Source: UBA5972 sp964480735 (GTDB lineage: Bacteria > Pseudomonadota > Alphaproteobacteria > Rhodobacterales > Rhodobacteraceae). Taken from it: a stretch of DNA of 52,996 bases. Positions 34,824 to 43,284 of the stretch are shown here, in pieces. How positions within the stretch are numbered: position 1 is the first letter of the stretch; each line of letters starts with the position of its first letter. The translations under genes were made by a program, and so were the position numbers. The notes under the pieces are model-generated. The model was not told the origin of the DNA. It ran no database searches and was given only the letters and a program-made list of their open reading frames with translations. The DNA lies in contig CAYZQS010000006.1 in assembly GCA_964480735.1 (NCBI GenBank), positions 1 through 52,996 of the forward strand, in the 5' to 3' direction.

Positions 34824-36836
34824 TCAAAAGTTCACACATCGCCGTTTTCTGGCATCCTCGCGGACGCTGCCAAATCCTGCCAATTCCACTGTCAGACCAA
34901 CACCGGTCGACGGGGTAACATTAGTAGAAGAAACAAAGCGGCGCGAGAGGGAAAGATCAACTTTAATACATTCGTTGCTGTAAGTTAACGTGACCTCGGC
35001 ATTTTCCGGCGCAGCCGCCACCACATCATACTGAAAACTGGCNNNNNNNNNNNNNNNNNNNNNNNNNNNNNNNNNNNNNNNNNNNNNNNNNNNNNNNNNN
35101 NNNNNNNNNNNNNNNNNNNNNNNNNNNNNNNNNNNNNNNNNNATGGTGCTGACGGTGCCAGAGCGCACGCCTGACAGGCCGGTCAGGACGCCAAACTGCC
35201 CGGTGGCGGCGGTTCGGAACACCTGTCCAACGCTGGCACCTATTATCCAGCCGTTGCCGGAATACCTGCTGTAGGCGACGCCCAGATTGGCACGAAGGCC
35301 CGCTTCAATCATATCGGTGCCGGAAAAGCGGTTAAGTGAAAACAGATTTGTATTCTCAAAATTAACCTGAACGCTGTCCTCGTTGGGAACCGTTGTTGAA
35401 CTTGCCGGGCTCCAAATCACCTGCGCGGTTGGTTGCAGAATGTGCGTGGCTTTGGCTGTGCGCTTTGCCAGTGGCAGGCTGAAGGTCACAGCGCCAACGC
35501 CGCTTGCGCGGGTAATGGGCGCTGCAAAGGCGCTGTCGTCAAATACGTTGTAATGATCCGTGCGCAGCACGCCCGTGGCATTGATCACCAGCCCGCCTGG
35601 TCTGATCCACTGCCGCGTCCAATCCACTGCGGCCGAGGTGCGGGCCACATCCCGCCCCGCCGCACCGTCGGTGGTCGAGCGGCGAAACAGCGCGTTGGCC
35701 TGTGCCGTCAGCCCAATCTGTCCGCCGATTGCCGCTGGTGACCAGCGTTTGCGCAGGTAAATATCACCCAGCAAAAACGGGATCGTGGCGTTTGAAACGG
35801 CTGAGGACAGCGAATGGTACCCGCTGATATCCGTCGCAAATAAGCTTTGCCGCTGCACCCGGAAAACCGATATATTGCTGTGCATGCGGCCCAGGGAAGA
35901 AATATCATATTGCGTCAGGTAGCTGCGGTCAGAGACAAGCTGGGTTTTGAATTTGGCCTGTGTGCCATTGGCAAATGTGAAACTGGCATCGCCAAAAAAA
36001 TAAGCGCGGTACGGCGCTGAGGTCAGGCGGTCAGACGAAACCGCACCATCAAAATTCAGCGCACCATTGTGAAACCGCTGCCGATAGGCAAATTGCAGCG
36101 TTCTGGAATTGGTGGTGGTGATCATCGGCGTCAGCGTTATGTCGGCATGATCCCCGATCGTGATGAAATAGGGGATCAGGATACCCGTGCCCAGCGTGCT
36201 GGAAATCTGGTATCTGGGCACCAAAAACCCGGTCAGGCGTTTTACCGATGGGTCAGGCAGACGCAGCCGCGGTAAATAGATGATCGGCACATTGCCAACC
36301 AAAAACTGCGCGCCCTCAAATGTCAGCTGCTTCTTTTCCTGATCATGTACCACTTGTTTTGATCTGATCTGCCACAGCGGAACCGGACGAAGGATGCTGA
36401 CGGTGCACGATGAAACCGCCGCTTTGGTAAGCTGAATATACCGCCCCTGAACCCGTTTGATTTCATTTGCGGCGATTTGCAGTTGCTGGTCCAATACCAT
36501 GCGCGCGCCGGTCAGAATGCCCTCTTGCAAATCGGTGGACAGTTTTGCGTAATCGGCAACAAACGTAAGCGTATCGCCGTCTTTTAACACCAGCGGCCCG
36601 GTGACAGTGATAAAGTCGTTTTGCTGATCATACTCAAGGCTGGTGGCTTTTAGATTGATGTCGCCAAATATAATCTCGACGTTTCCGCTGGCCCGCAGGG
36701 TTTGATAGCCGGTGGTATAAGTGACGAAATCAGCCGCAAGCAGCGCGTATTTGGGCAAAGTCTGGCCATGCGCCTGACCGGAAGCTAACAGCGCAAACGC
36801 AATGGCCGCATATTTAAATACCCGCGCCAGCATCAT
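34824..36836 (-). CDS. lptD: LPS-assembly outer-membrane protein LptD (interrupted by gap)
   Basis: Inserts LPS in the outer leaflet. The signal peptide MMLARVFKYAAIAFALLASG leads to the OstA-like N-terminal domain (LLAADFVTYTTGYQTLRASG, YDQQNDFITVTGPLVL) and a beta-barrel (YLPRLRLPDPSVKRLTGFLV, YFITIGDHADITLTPM). About 636 residues are visible on the two sides of a gap that removes part of the barrel near the C-terminus. The final strand ends in an aromatic Phe, as for barrel proteins. The start at 36836 overlaps the lptG stop (ATGATG); a 13-codon longer reading is rejected. Confidence 0.94.
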   Translation of the reverse strand: MMLARVFKYAAIAFALLASGQAHGQTLPKYALLAADFVTYTTGYQTLRASGNVEIIFGDINLKATSLEYDQQNDFITVTGPLVLKDGDTLTFVADYAKLSTDLQEGILTGARMVLDQQLQIAANEIKRVQGRYIQLTKAAVSSCTVSILRPVPLWQIRSKQVVHDQEKKQLTFEGAQFLVGNVPIIYLPRLRLPDPSVKRLTGFLVPRYQISSTLGTGILIPYFITIGDHADITLTPMITTTNSRTLQFAYRQRFHNGALNFDGAVSSDRLTSAPYRAYFFGDASFTFANGTQAKFKTQLVSDRSYLTQYDISSLGRMHSNISVFRVQRQSLFATDISGYHSLSSAVSNATIPFLLGDIYLRKRWSPAAIGGQIGLTAQANALFRRSTTDGAAGRDVARTSAAVDWTRQWIRPGGLVINATGVLRTDHYNVFDDSAFAAPITRASGVGAVTFSLPLAKRTAKATHILQPTAQVIWSPASSTTVPNEDSVQVNFENTNLFSLNRFSGTDMIEAGLRANLGVAYSRYSGNGWIIGASVGQVFRTAATGQFGVLTGLSGVRSGTVSTXXXXXXXXXXXXXXXXXXXXXXXXXXXXXXXXXXASFQYDVVAAAPENAEVTLTYSNECIKVDLSLSRRFVSSTNVTPSTGVGLTVELAGFGSVREDARKRRCVNF
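35043..35142. other. assembly gap (100 N) inside lptD
   Basis: Exactly 100 N in the C-terminal barrel region. The true missing length is not known. Confidence 0.93.
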
Positions 36837-37933
36837 CCGTCTTCCAGATGTAAAAGCAGCCCAAGAGCCAGACAAAAGGCGACCGTGGGGGTGCCCCAGG
36901 CAGCCAAAACCACCGGAATTTCGCCGTTGGAACCAAGGATCTGGGCGAAATTTCGTAAATAGAATATGCCAAATCCTGTAAGGATCGTCAAAACCACCAT
37001 AACGCCGGTCTGGCCAAACCGTGACGGGCGCATGGCAAATCCCGCCGCAATCAGGACCATTGACGCCATCAGAAACGGCTGGGCGATTTCCAAGTGAAAA
37101 TAGACCCGGTGGCGCAGCGATGACAGGCCGGATTTTTCCAGCCGCTGAATGAAGGACGGTATGTTCCAGATTGACACCAGTGCCGGATCGCCAAAGCTGT
37201 CAAGAATATGCGAACTGGTTAAGTCCGATGAAACAGATTCAGTTGCAAATTCGGTGGCCACTTTCTCTGGCACCGTATCAACCCCGGACAGGTCCCAGCT
37301 TTTGCCGGCACCAATCTGCCAGACGCCGGGCCGCAACCTTGCAGAATTGGCTTCAATACGGCGCAGCGGCCGCCCATCCGCGCCAAATTCAAAAAAAGTA
37401 ACGTCAAACAGCCGCGAACCGTCAAAATTCGCCCGTTCGGCAAAAATAACAGTTTGCCCATCCGCGCTGCCCTGGCGCAGCCAAAGCCCCGATCTGGTTA
37501 AAGAAAAACTGCTGGTGCGGCCAGAGCGCAGCTGGTTGACCGACGTTTCATAAACTTTGCTGGTGGTGGCCAAAATCGGATTTAGGGCCGCAACCGAGAT
37601 CAGTCCGATCACAAAGGCCGCCAGAACCGGTGCCACCAGCGCCCGCAACGCCGACCGCCCGGCAGCCCGGGTTGCGATCATTTCGCTGGAGCGGGCCAAA
37701 TCAAGGAATATTCCCAATGTGGCCAGCGTGACGATAAACGGAAACACCCGATAGGTGACCGGCGCAGAGCTGAGCAGCGACAGATACAGCGCGGTGGAAT
37801 AGGGCACGTCCTGCCGCCTGAACTGGCGCAGCAGCTCCACGCTTTCAATCAGCGCCACAATCAGCAGAAAACCCAGCAGAACCAGAAAAAACCGCAACGC
37901 AAATTTGCGGGCAAAGTAAAGATGCAGGGTCAT
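36833..37933 (-). CDS. lptG: LPS export permease LptG
   Basis: 366 aa inner-membrane subunit of the LptB2FG exporter. N-terminal helices (FALRFFLVLLGFLLIVALIE) and C-terminal helices (AQPFLMASMVLIAAGFAMR, TILTGFGIFYLRNFAQILG) flank a periplasmic beta-jellyroll domain, the YjgP/YjgQ pattern. It overlaps both lptF (ATGA at 37930-37933) and lptD, so translation is coupled through the three lpt genes. Confidence 0.94.
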   Translation of the reverse strand: MTLHLYFARKFALRFFLVLLGFLLIVALIESVELLRQFRRQDVPYSTALYLSLLSSAPVTYRVFPFIVTLATLGIFLDLARSSEMIATRAAGRSALRALVAPVLAAFVIGLISVAALNPILATTSKVYETSVNQLRSGRTSSFSLTRSGLWLRQGSADGQTVIFAERANFDGSRLFDVTFFEFGADGRPLRRIEANSARLRPGVWQIGAGKSWDLSGVDTVPEKVATEFATESVSSDLTSSHILDSFGDPALVSIWNIPSFIQRLEKSGLSSLRHRVYFHLEIAQPFLMASMVLIAAGFAMRPSRFGQTGVMVVLTILTGFGIFYLRNFAQILGSNGEIPVVLAAWGTPTVAFCLALGLLLHLEDG

Positions 37934-39069
37934 GGCTTTGACCGCCGATAACGCATCTGGCGAATTCTGGATTTACGACGCTTTCTGGAGGCCAGGTAAA
38001 TCATGCCGATGGCTGCAAAAAGTCCCACGATATCAGGCAGATACAAGAATGGCCAAAATGAAATATCGTTCTTGACCATTACGCGGATCGGCCCCAGCGT
38101 CACCGCAAGAGCCGTGATAAACAGCACCGCCAGCGAAATCTGCCAGATGACGCCAAAACGGCTGAAACCGCCAAGCATCAGGGCCGCCATACCGATCAGC
38201 GGAAACATGATCGCGTGGATGGGTTGCACGATGCGGTCGTGCGCCTCGTGCCGAAACTGCGCGCTGGTTTTCCCGGTGTCCGCTACCATTTCATCGGTGG
38301 GAAACAGCGCTGCCCAAGTGGAATAGTCACTGATTGCACGCTTTCGCTCCACATCAAAGTCAATAAATGGCGCCAGATCAAAGACAAAATCGTCAAACTG
38401 CACCTTGGACAGGACGTTGGTTTTGACGTTCAAGGTTTGAATCAATCCTTCAAACATGATCAGCTTGGCCGAATTGTCCACCCGCAGCAAAAGCGCCCGC
38501 TTGGCGGTATAGGTGTTGATTTGGTCTTGCTCGCTTTGGTCATGCAAAAAGATGTCAAACAATTGCCCGGCGGCGTCTATTTCCCTGATATAAAAGGAAA
38601 CGCCATCGGCGGGATGCAAAAACGTACCGTCAACGATAAACTGCGCTGCCAGATCCTCGGTCAGCTCTTTTTGGCGCTCAAGGATCTCAGACTGGCTGAT
38701 TGGCACCAGAATATGGCTTAGCAATGCCGCCAGCAGCGACACCAGAACGCCAAAAATTACAAACGGGCGGATCAGACGAAACGGGCTTAGCCCGGCACCC
38801 ATCAGCACCACGATCTCGCTGTCTGAATGCATGCGGTTTGACACATAGACAGCCGCGGCAAAGGCAACGGTGGGCAGCACAAGCAACACCACCTGGGGTA
38901 AAAACAGCACCACCAGTTCAAGAAAAATTTGCAGGTTGTGACCGTTTCCGATCAGATCGTCAAACACACCAATTGCCCGGTTCACCCAGAAAATCCCGAT
39001 CAAAATCAAAGCGAAAAAGCCAAAAGGCCCCATCAGCAAGGCCAGGACGTATCTGTCAATTCGGACCAA
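37930..39069 (-). CDS. lptF: LPS export permease LptF
   Basis: 379 aa, partner of LptG. Six helices flank the periplasmic domain. VYVSNRMHSDSEIVVLMGAG and LSPFRLIRPFVIFGVLVSLL are typical LptF text, with a basic C-terminal tail (RKRRKSRIRQMRYRRSK). No ATG gives a normal N-terminus. The TTG at 39069 (LVRIDRYVL) has GGGGGAG 5 bases upstream. An in-frame TTG at 39102 adds 11 residues but lacks a ribosome site. It is divergent from pepA. Confidence 0.92.
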   Translation of the reverse strand: MVRIDRYVLALLMGPFGFFALILIGIFWVNRAIGVFDDLIGNGHNLQIFLELVVLFLPQVVLLVLPTVAFAAAVYVSNRMHSDSEIVVLMGAGLSPFRLIRPFVIFGVLVSLLAALLSHILVPISQSEILERQKELTEDLAAQFIVDGTFLHPADGVSFYIREIDAAGQLFDIFLHDQSEQDQINTYTAKRALLLRVDNSAKLIMFEGLIQTLNVKTNVLSKVQFDDFVFDLAPFIDFDVERKRAISDYSTWAALFPTDEMVADTGKTSAQFRHEAHDRIVQPIHAIMFPLIGMAALMLGGFSRFGVIWQISLAVLFITALAVTLGPIRVMVKNDISFWPFLYLPDIVGLFAAIGMIYLASRKRRKSRIRQMRYRRSKP

Positions 39070-39210
39070 TGTGCTCCCCCGAAACTGCCCGTCGCGTTTC
39101 AAACCGCAAACTAGCGCAATTGTTCGCAGGGCGACAGTGTTATCTGGATATTCCCAGCGCCCTTGATTAGGGTCTGTGAAAACACAACGGGCAGCAAGGA
39201 ACCGCCGATC

Positions 39211-40683
39211 ATGACCACGCCATTGCAGATCAATTTTTCAGAAACCTCGCTTAATGACATTGCAAAACTGGAGGGCAAAATCGCCATCTTCTTGAATGAT
39301 AAAGGGTCGATGGATGCAACTACACGCAAAGTTAACACGCTGAGCAAAGGCGCGATTGCCCGGTTTGCGGCCAGTGCTGCTTTTCAAAAGATGAAAAGCG
39401 GCGCGGGCCATGTGATTTCTTTTCCCGCCGGTCTGAAGTGTGATGCGGTTCAGGTGATCAAGCTTGACAAAAAGCCAAGCCAGCGCGCCGCCCGTGGTGC
39501 CGGGGTGGCAATCGCCATGTTCAAAGACGCTGAACCTTTGCATGTTCTGGCGGGCGGAAATTCCAAATCGGCAGATATTTCATTGGGGTTGGCCTTGCGG
39601 TCTTATAAATTTGACGTCCACAAGACGCTGGACAAAACCGAAGCTGACCCCACGGCTGTTTCCTTCTCTGTCAACAAACCGGAAGAGGTGGCGGCAACAG
39701 CAGCACAGATGGCAGCGGTGACCGAGGGCGTGTTTTTCACCCGCGATCTGGTGAACGAGCCGTCAAATATCCTGACCACAACCGATTTTGCCGCCCGGCT
39801 GGCCGCCATGCACGAACTGGGGCTGGATGTGGAGATTTTAGAGGAACCGGAGCTTGAAAAACTGGGGATGCGGGCGTTGCTGGGCGTGGGCATGGGCTCG
39901 GCGTCGCCATCAAAAGTGGTGGTGATGAAATGGAACGGTGGCGGAGAGGAGGCACCCTTTGCCCTTGTCGGCAAGGGTGTGGTGTTTGACACCGGCGGAA
40001 TTTCACTGAAACCGGCCGGTGGCATGGAAGACATGACGATGGATATGGGCGGTGCCGGTGTCGTGGCAGGTGTTATGCGCACGCTGGCGCTTCGTCGGGC
40101 CAAAGCCAATGTGGTTGGCGTTGTCGGGCTGGTGGAAAACATGCCGGACGGTCTTGCCCAACGGCCCGGTGACGTGGTGCGGTCCATGAAAGGAGACACG
40201 ATTGAGGTGATCAACACCGATGCCGAAGGGCGTCTGGTTCTGGCCGATATCCTTTGGTATACCCAAGAGCGGTTTCAACCGAGCGGCATGATCAATCTGG
40301 CCACGCTGACGGGGGCGATAATCGTGGGACTTGGCCACGAAAACGCCGGTGTTTTTTCCAATCATGATACGCTGTGCGGCAATTTCCTGAAAGCCGCTGC
40401 GGCGGAACGGGAAGGGGCCTGGCGCATGCCCCTTGGCACCGCCTACGATAAAATGCTGAAATCCCGCGTGGCCGATATGCGAAATTCCTGCGGGCGCTCT
40501 GCCGGGTCTATTACGGCGGCGCAGTTCCTGCAGCGCTTTGTCAAAAAGGAAACGCCCTGGATACATCTGGATATCGCCGGGGTGGCGCTGACAAAGACGG
40601 AAACCAAATTTGCGCCCAAGGGGGCCACCGGGTGGGGTGTGCGCACGCTGGACCGCCTGATCCGGGACCGGTTTGAACCCTAA
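39211..40683 (+). CDS. pepA: leucyl aminopeptidase (M17)
   Basis: 490 aa cytosolic metallopeptidase. The M17 signature NTDAEGRLVLAD and the metal region VGKGVVFDTGGISLKPAGGM are intact. The ATG at 39211 (MTTPLQINF) is chosen; 16 extra upstream codons reach into the divergent promoter region. It is immediately followed by holC (TAAATG). Confidence 0.95.
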   Translation: MTTPLQINFSETSLNDIAKLEGKIAIFLNDKGSMDATTRKVNTLSKGAIARFAASAAFQKMKSGAGHVISFPAGLKCDAVQVIKLDKKPSQRAARGAGVAIAMFKDAEPLHVLAGGNSKSADISLGLALRSYKFDVHKTLDKTEADPTAVSFSVNKPEEVAATAAQMAAVTEGVFFTRDLVNEPSNILTTTDFAARLAAMHELGLDVEILEEPELEKLGMRALLGVGMGSASPSKVVVMKWNGGGEEAPFALVGKGVVFDTGGISLKPAGGMEDMTMDMGGAGVVAGVMRTLALRRAKANVVGVVGLVENMPDGLAQRPGDVVRSMKGDTIEVINTDAEGRLVLADILWYTQERFQPSGMINLATLTGAIIVGLGHENAGVFSNHDTLCGNFLKAAAAEREGAWRMPLGTAYDKMLKSRVADMRNSCGRSAGSITAAQFLQRFVKKETPWIHLDIAGVALTKTETKFAPKGATGWGVRTLDRLIRDRFEP

Positions 40684-41151
40684 ATGGCAGAGGTCTATTT
40701 CTACCACCTGACGCGCACGTCCCTGCCGGTGACCCTCGCCGATTTGCTGGCGAAATGTCGCGGCCGAAACTGGCGCGTGCTGTTGAAACTTTCGTCCGCC
40801 AACCGTTTGAAATGGCTGGATGATCTGTTATGGACCCAGAATGACACCGGATTTTTGGCGCATGGGATTGCGGATCGGGATCGGTCGGATATGCAGCCGG
40901 TATTGCTGACACTCAGCGATGAAAACACCAATCACGCCGAGATCATGATGGCGGTTGATGGCTGTGATGTCAGAGCTGCGGAATGTCAGGGCTACCAGCG
41001 CGTTTGCGTGATATTTGACGGCAATGATCCGGCGGCGCTGGAAGTGGCGCGTGGCCAGTGGAAAACCCTGACAGACGCCGGATTACCGGCGAAATACTGG
41101 TCACAGGAGAGCGGCAACTGGCAGGCAAAGGCGCAAAAGAACCAGCCCTGA
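40684..41151 (+). CDS. holC: DNA polymerase III chi subunit
   Basis: 155 aa. Chi links the clamp loader to SSB. Text such as VYFYHLTRTSLPVTLADLLA, NRLKWLDDLLWTQNDTGFLA, HG and the C-terminal YQRVCVIFDGND is typical. The pepA-holC pairing is common in proteobacteria. The ATG directly abuts the pepA stop. Confidence 0.93.
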   Translation: MAEVYFYHLTRTSLPVTLADLLAKCRGRNWRVLLKLSSANRLKWLDDLLWTQNDTGFLAHGIADRDRSDMQPVLLTLSDENTNHAEIMMAVDGCDVRAAECQGYQRVCVIFDGNDPAALEVARGQWKTLTDAGLPAKYWSQESGNWQAKAQKNQP

Positions 41152-41248
41152 ACCAAAAAGCCGCCCGGGCGAAATTCTGATGGAATTGAACCGAAAATCG
41201 GGATATATCCCTGAACGATACCGTTTCTTGAAAACCCGATGGTGACTG

Positions 41249-42055
41249 ATGGCGACAGCCAGTCTGCCGATGTATGATATGGACGCGACCCGTGACTCCA
41301 ACGATGTGTTTTGGGCCGCACTGGCGCGTGAACTGCGCCGTCACGGATTTTCGGGTGTGCCGGATCAACTGACACGCGGTTGCGCAGTCTCTGAACTTTG
41401 GGATGATCCGGATCTGTTTTTCAGCCAGTGCTGCGGCTTTGACGTGATCGCGCGGCACAAGGAAACCCTGCGCCCGATTGCAACACCGCTCTATTCCGCG
41501 CCTGGTTGTTCGGATGGCAACTACAGCAGCCAGATCATCGTTCGACAGCACAGCCCGTTCAAAGACGTTCGTGACATGATCGGCACACGTGCCGCAATCA
41601 ACGGGCCGGAAAGTCATTCCGGCATGAGCGCGCTGCGCCATCTGATCTCGCAACGCCACGGGGCGGGGGATTTTTTCGCCACATTGACCGTCAGCGGCAG
41701 CCATTTTGCCAGTCTTGAACTGGTGCAAAATGGGCAGGTGGATGTGGCCGCGATTGACAGCGTGACGCTGGCACTGTTGCAAATAAAATACCCCGAAACG
41801 CTGGATGGCATTAAGGTGCTGGGCAGCACTTATCCAGCGCCTGCACCACCCTTTGTTGTCAGCGCGCAGATGCCTGAGGCGCAGGTTGTACAGGTACAAA
41901 ATGCGCTGCAGAAGGTGTTTGAGGATGAAAAACTTGCCCCGTGCCGCACCCGGCTTCTGCTTAAGGGCGTCACCTTGACAACAGCCGAAGATTACTGGGT
42001 TCTGGAGGCCTTTCAGGACCACGCGATCAAGCGCGGGTTTATGATGGTGGGGTAA
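41249..42055 (+). CDS. PhnD/SsuA-like substrate-binding-domain protein without signal peptide
   Basis: 268 aa. The fold text (ASLPMYDMDATRDSNDVFWA near the N-terminus, GTRAAINGPESHSGMSALRH, NGQVDVAAIDSVTLALL) is that of periplasmic phosphate/phosphonate-type binding proteins of the transferrin superfamily. There is no signal peptide or lipobox, so the protein appears cytoplasmic, which is common in a roseobacter subgroup of unknown role. No transporter genes are nearby. Two ATG codons exist close together in other frames; this start keeps the first beta strand. Confidence 0.82.
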   Translation: MATASLPMYDMDATRDSNDVFWAALARELRRHGFSGVPDQLTRGCAVSELWDDPDLFFSQCCGFDVIARHKETLRPIATPLYSAPGCSDGNYSSQIIVRQHSPFKDVRDMIGTRAAINGPESHSGMSALRHLISQRHGAGDFFATLTVSGSHFASLELVQNGQVDVAAIDSVTLALLQIKYPETLDGIKVLGSTYPAPAPPFVVSAQMPEAQVVQVQNALQKVFEDEKLAPCRTRLLLKGVTLTTAEDYWVLEAFQDHAIKRGFMMVG

Positions 42056-42075
42056 GAACAGGGATTGGAAGGCAG

Positions 42076-42573
42076 ATGCCACGAATTAAGAACGGGCCCG
42101 GTGCGCCGAACTGGATGATTTTGGTTGGCGGAATGGTTCAGGAGCCCGCGCACGGGGACGTTGAAGACCTTACCGCCTTGCCGGGCCCTCCAAGCTTTTT
42201 ACGCGCGCTGTTCAAAGACCTCTGCGGCGTTGACGTTTCACAGCACAAGAAATTGGCGGCTGGCGGCGGCGTTAAGGAAGAAGGCGTACACGAATCCAGA
42301 TTTATCTGCGGAACCGACGAAACTGGATACGAACAGCACAAAACGGTTTTTACTGAATCGTCGGACTTTCCCGTTGTGGTGGACCTCAAAACATTTGGTT
42401 TGCCGGGAATAGAAATGGTCTGGCACTATGATCTGACCTATCAGGGCCAGCTTGGGCATTGCGGATTTCGTCACCGCCATTTGCGGGCCCGTTTTGACAG
42501 CGCACCGGCAAAAGCCCGGTTTGAAAAGATTTGGGTCAAGGTATTTGATGTGCATCCGGAATTTGGGCGCTAA
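42076..42573 (+). CDS. hypothetical protein, unrecognised
   Basis: 165 aa. GGAAGG precedes the ATG, 20 bp after the PhnD-like gene. It is a soluble protein, Gly/Pro-rich at the start, with Cys residues in DLCGVDVS, RFICGTDE and HCGFRHRH and a His cluster around residue 140. I do not recognise it. The middle text (TESSDFPVVVDLKTFGLPG, VWHYDLTYQGQLGHCG) looks like a compact beta domain. It is convergent with the protease gene. Confidence 0.68.
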   Translation: MPRIKNGPGAPNWMILVGGMVQEPAHGDVEDLTALPGPPSFLRALFKDLCGVDVSQHKKLAAGGGVKEEGVHESRFICGTDETGYEQHKTVFTESSDFPVVVDLKTFGLPGIEMVWHYDLTYQGQLGHCGFRHRHLRARFDSAPAKARFEKIWVKVFDVHPEFGR

Positions 42574-42702
42574 ACTTCAATAAAATTGCCCTGTATCATT
42601 GCTAAGATCAACCCCGCGGCACATCATGGGAAAATGGTGAATGTTTGTTACCCACCGTATTTTAACCAAATCATCAATTTCAGCCAGAGAGCGAAAGCCC
42701 CC

Positions 42703-43284
42703 TCACCGGGTCAAAAACAACGTGTCACCGGTGATCTCGATACTGGAAAACCGCGACAGGTAGGTCATGCCAAGCAGGGACGTGTCCAGTTCACCGTCAT
42801 TCACCCATGCGGTGACGTTCTGGTCTGCGAAATCGCCCAGACGTACAGTTTTCAGCTTTACCCGTGCGGTGCGCACCTGTCCGTTGGCGGTGTTGGCAAT
42901 GCCGAGGTACAGCAGGTTTTCAGGCTCAAACCCGACCGCCTGCGCGTCTGCACGGCTGAGCACCACGCCGGTGGCCCCGGTGTCGATCACAAAATCAATG
43001 TCCACACCGTTCACATCCAGCGTCAGGTAAAAATGCCGGTCTGCGGCGCGGGCAAGCGCAAAACGCTCGCCGTCAAAAACCGCCGCCTGCCGCGGAAACA
43101 CCGTGCTTTGCAGGTCGTCTTTAAAGCCGTACAACACCACAACGCCCAAAAACAACAGCACCCACAACAGCGCCTGTTGCAGTGCCTGGGTCAGCCGGTG
43201 GCGATAGCGGGCAAATACCCAGGCGCTGATGGCCACGCCCAAAACCAGCAGGTAAATCAGGCTGGCGGTATCGTCACCACTCAT
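42703..43284 (-). CDS. membrane-anchored retropepsin-like aspartic protease (TIGR02281 type)
   Basis: 193 aa. Two N-terminal hydrophobic segments (LIYLLVLGVAISAWVFA, ALLWVLLFLGVVVLYGF) anchor the domain in the membrane. The active-site text DFVIDTGATGVVLS is that of clan AA aspartic proteases (DTGA) of the bacterial single-domain type. The C-terminal LLGMTYLSRFSSIEI is also conserved. It overlaps the ABC-F stop (ATGA), so the pair is coupled. Substrates are not known. Confidence 0.87.
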   Translation of the reverse strand: MSGDDTASLIYLLVLGVAISAWVFARYRHRLTQALQQALLWVLLFLGVVVLYGFKDDLQSTVFPRQAAVFDGERFALARAADRHFYLTLDVNGVDIDFVIDTGATGVVLSRADAQAVGFEPENLLYLGIANTANGQVRTARVKLKTVRLGDFADQNVTAWVNDGELDTSLLGMTYLSRFSSIEITGDTLFLTR

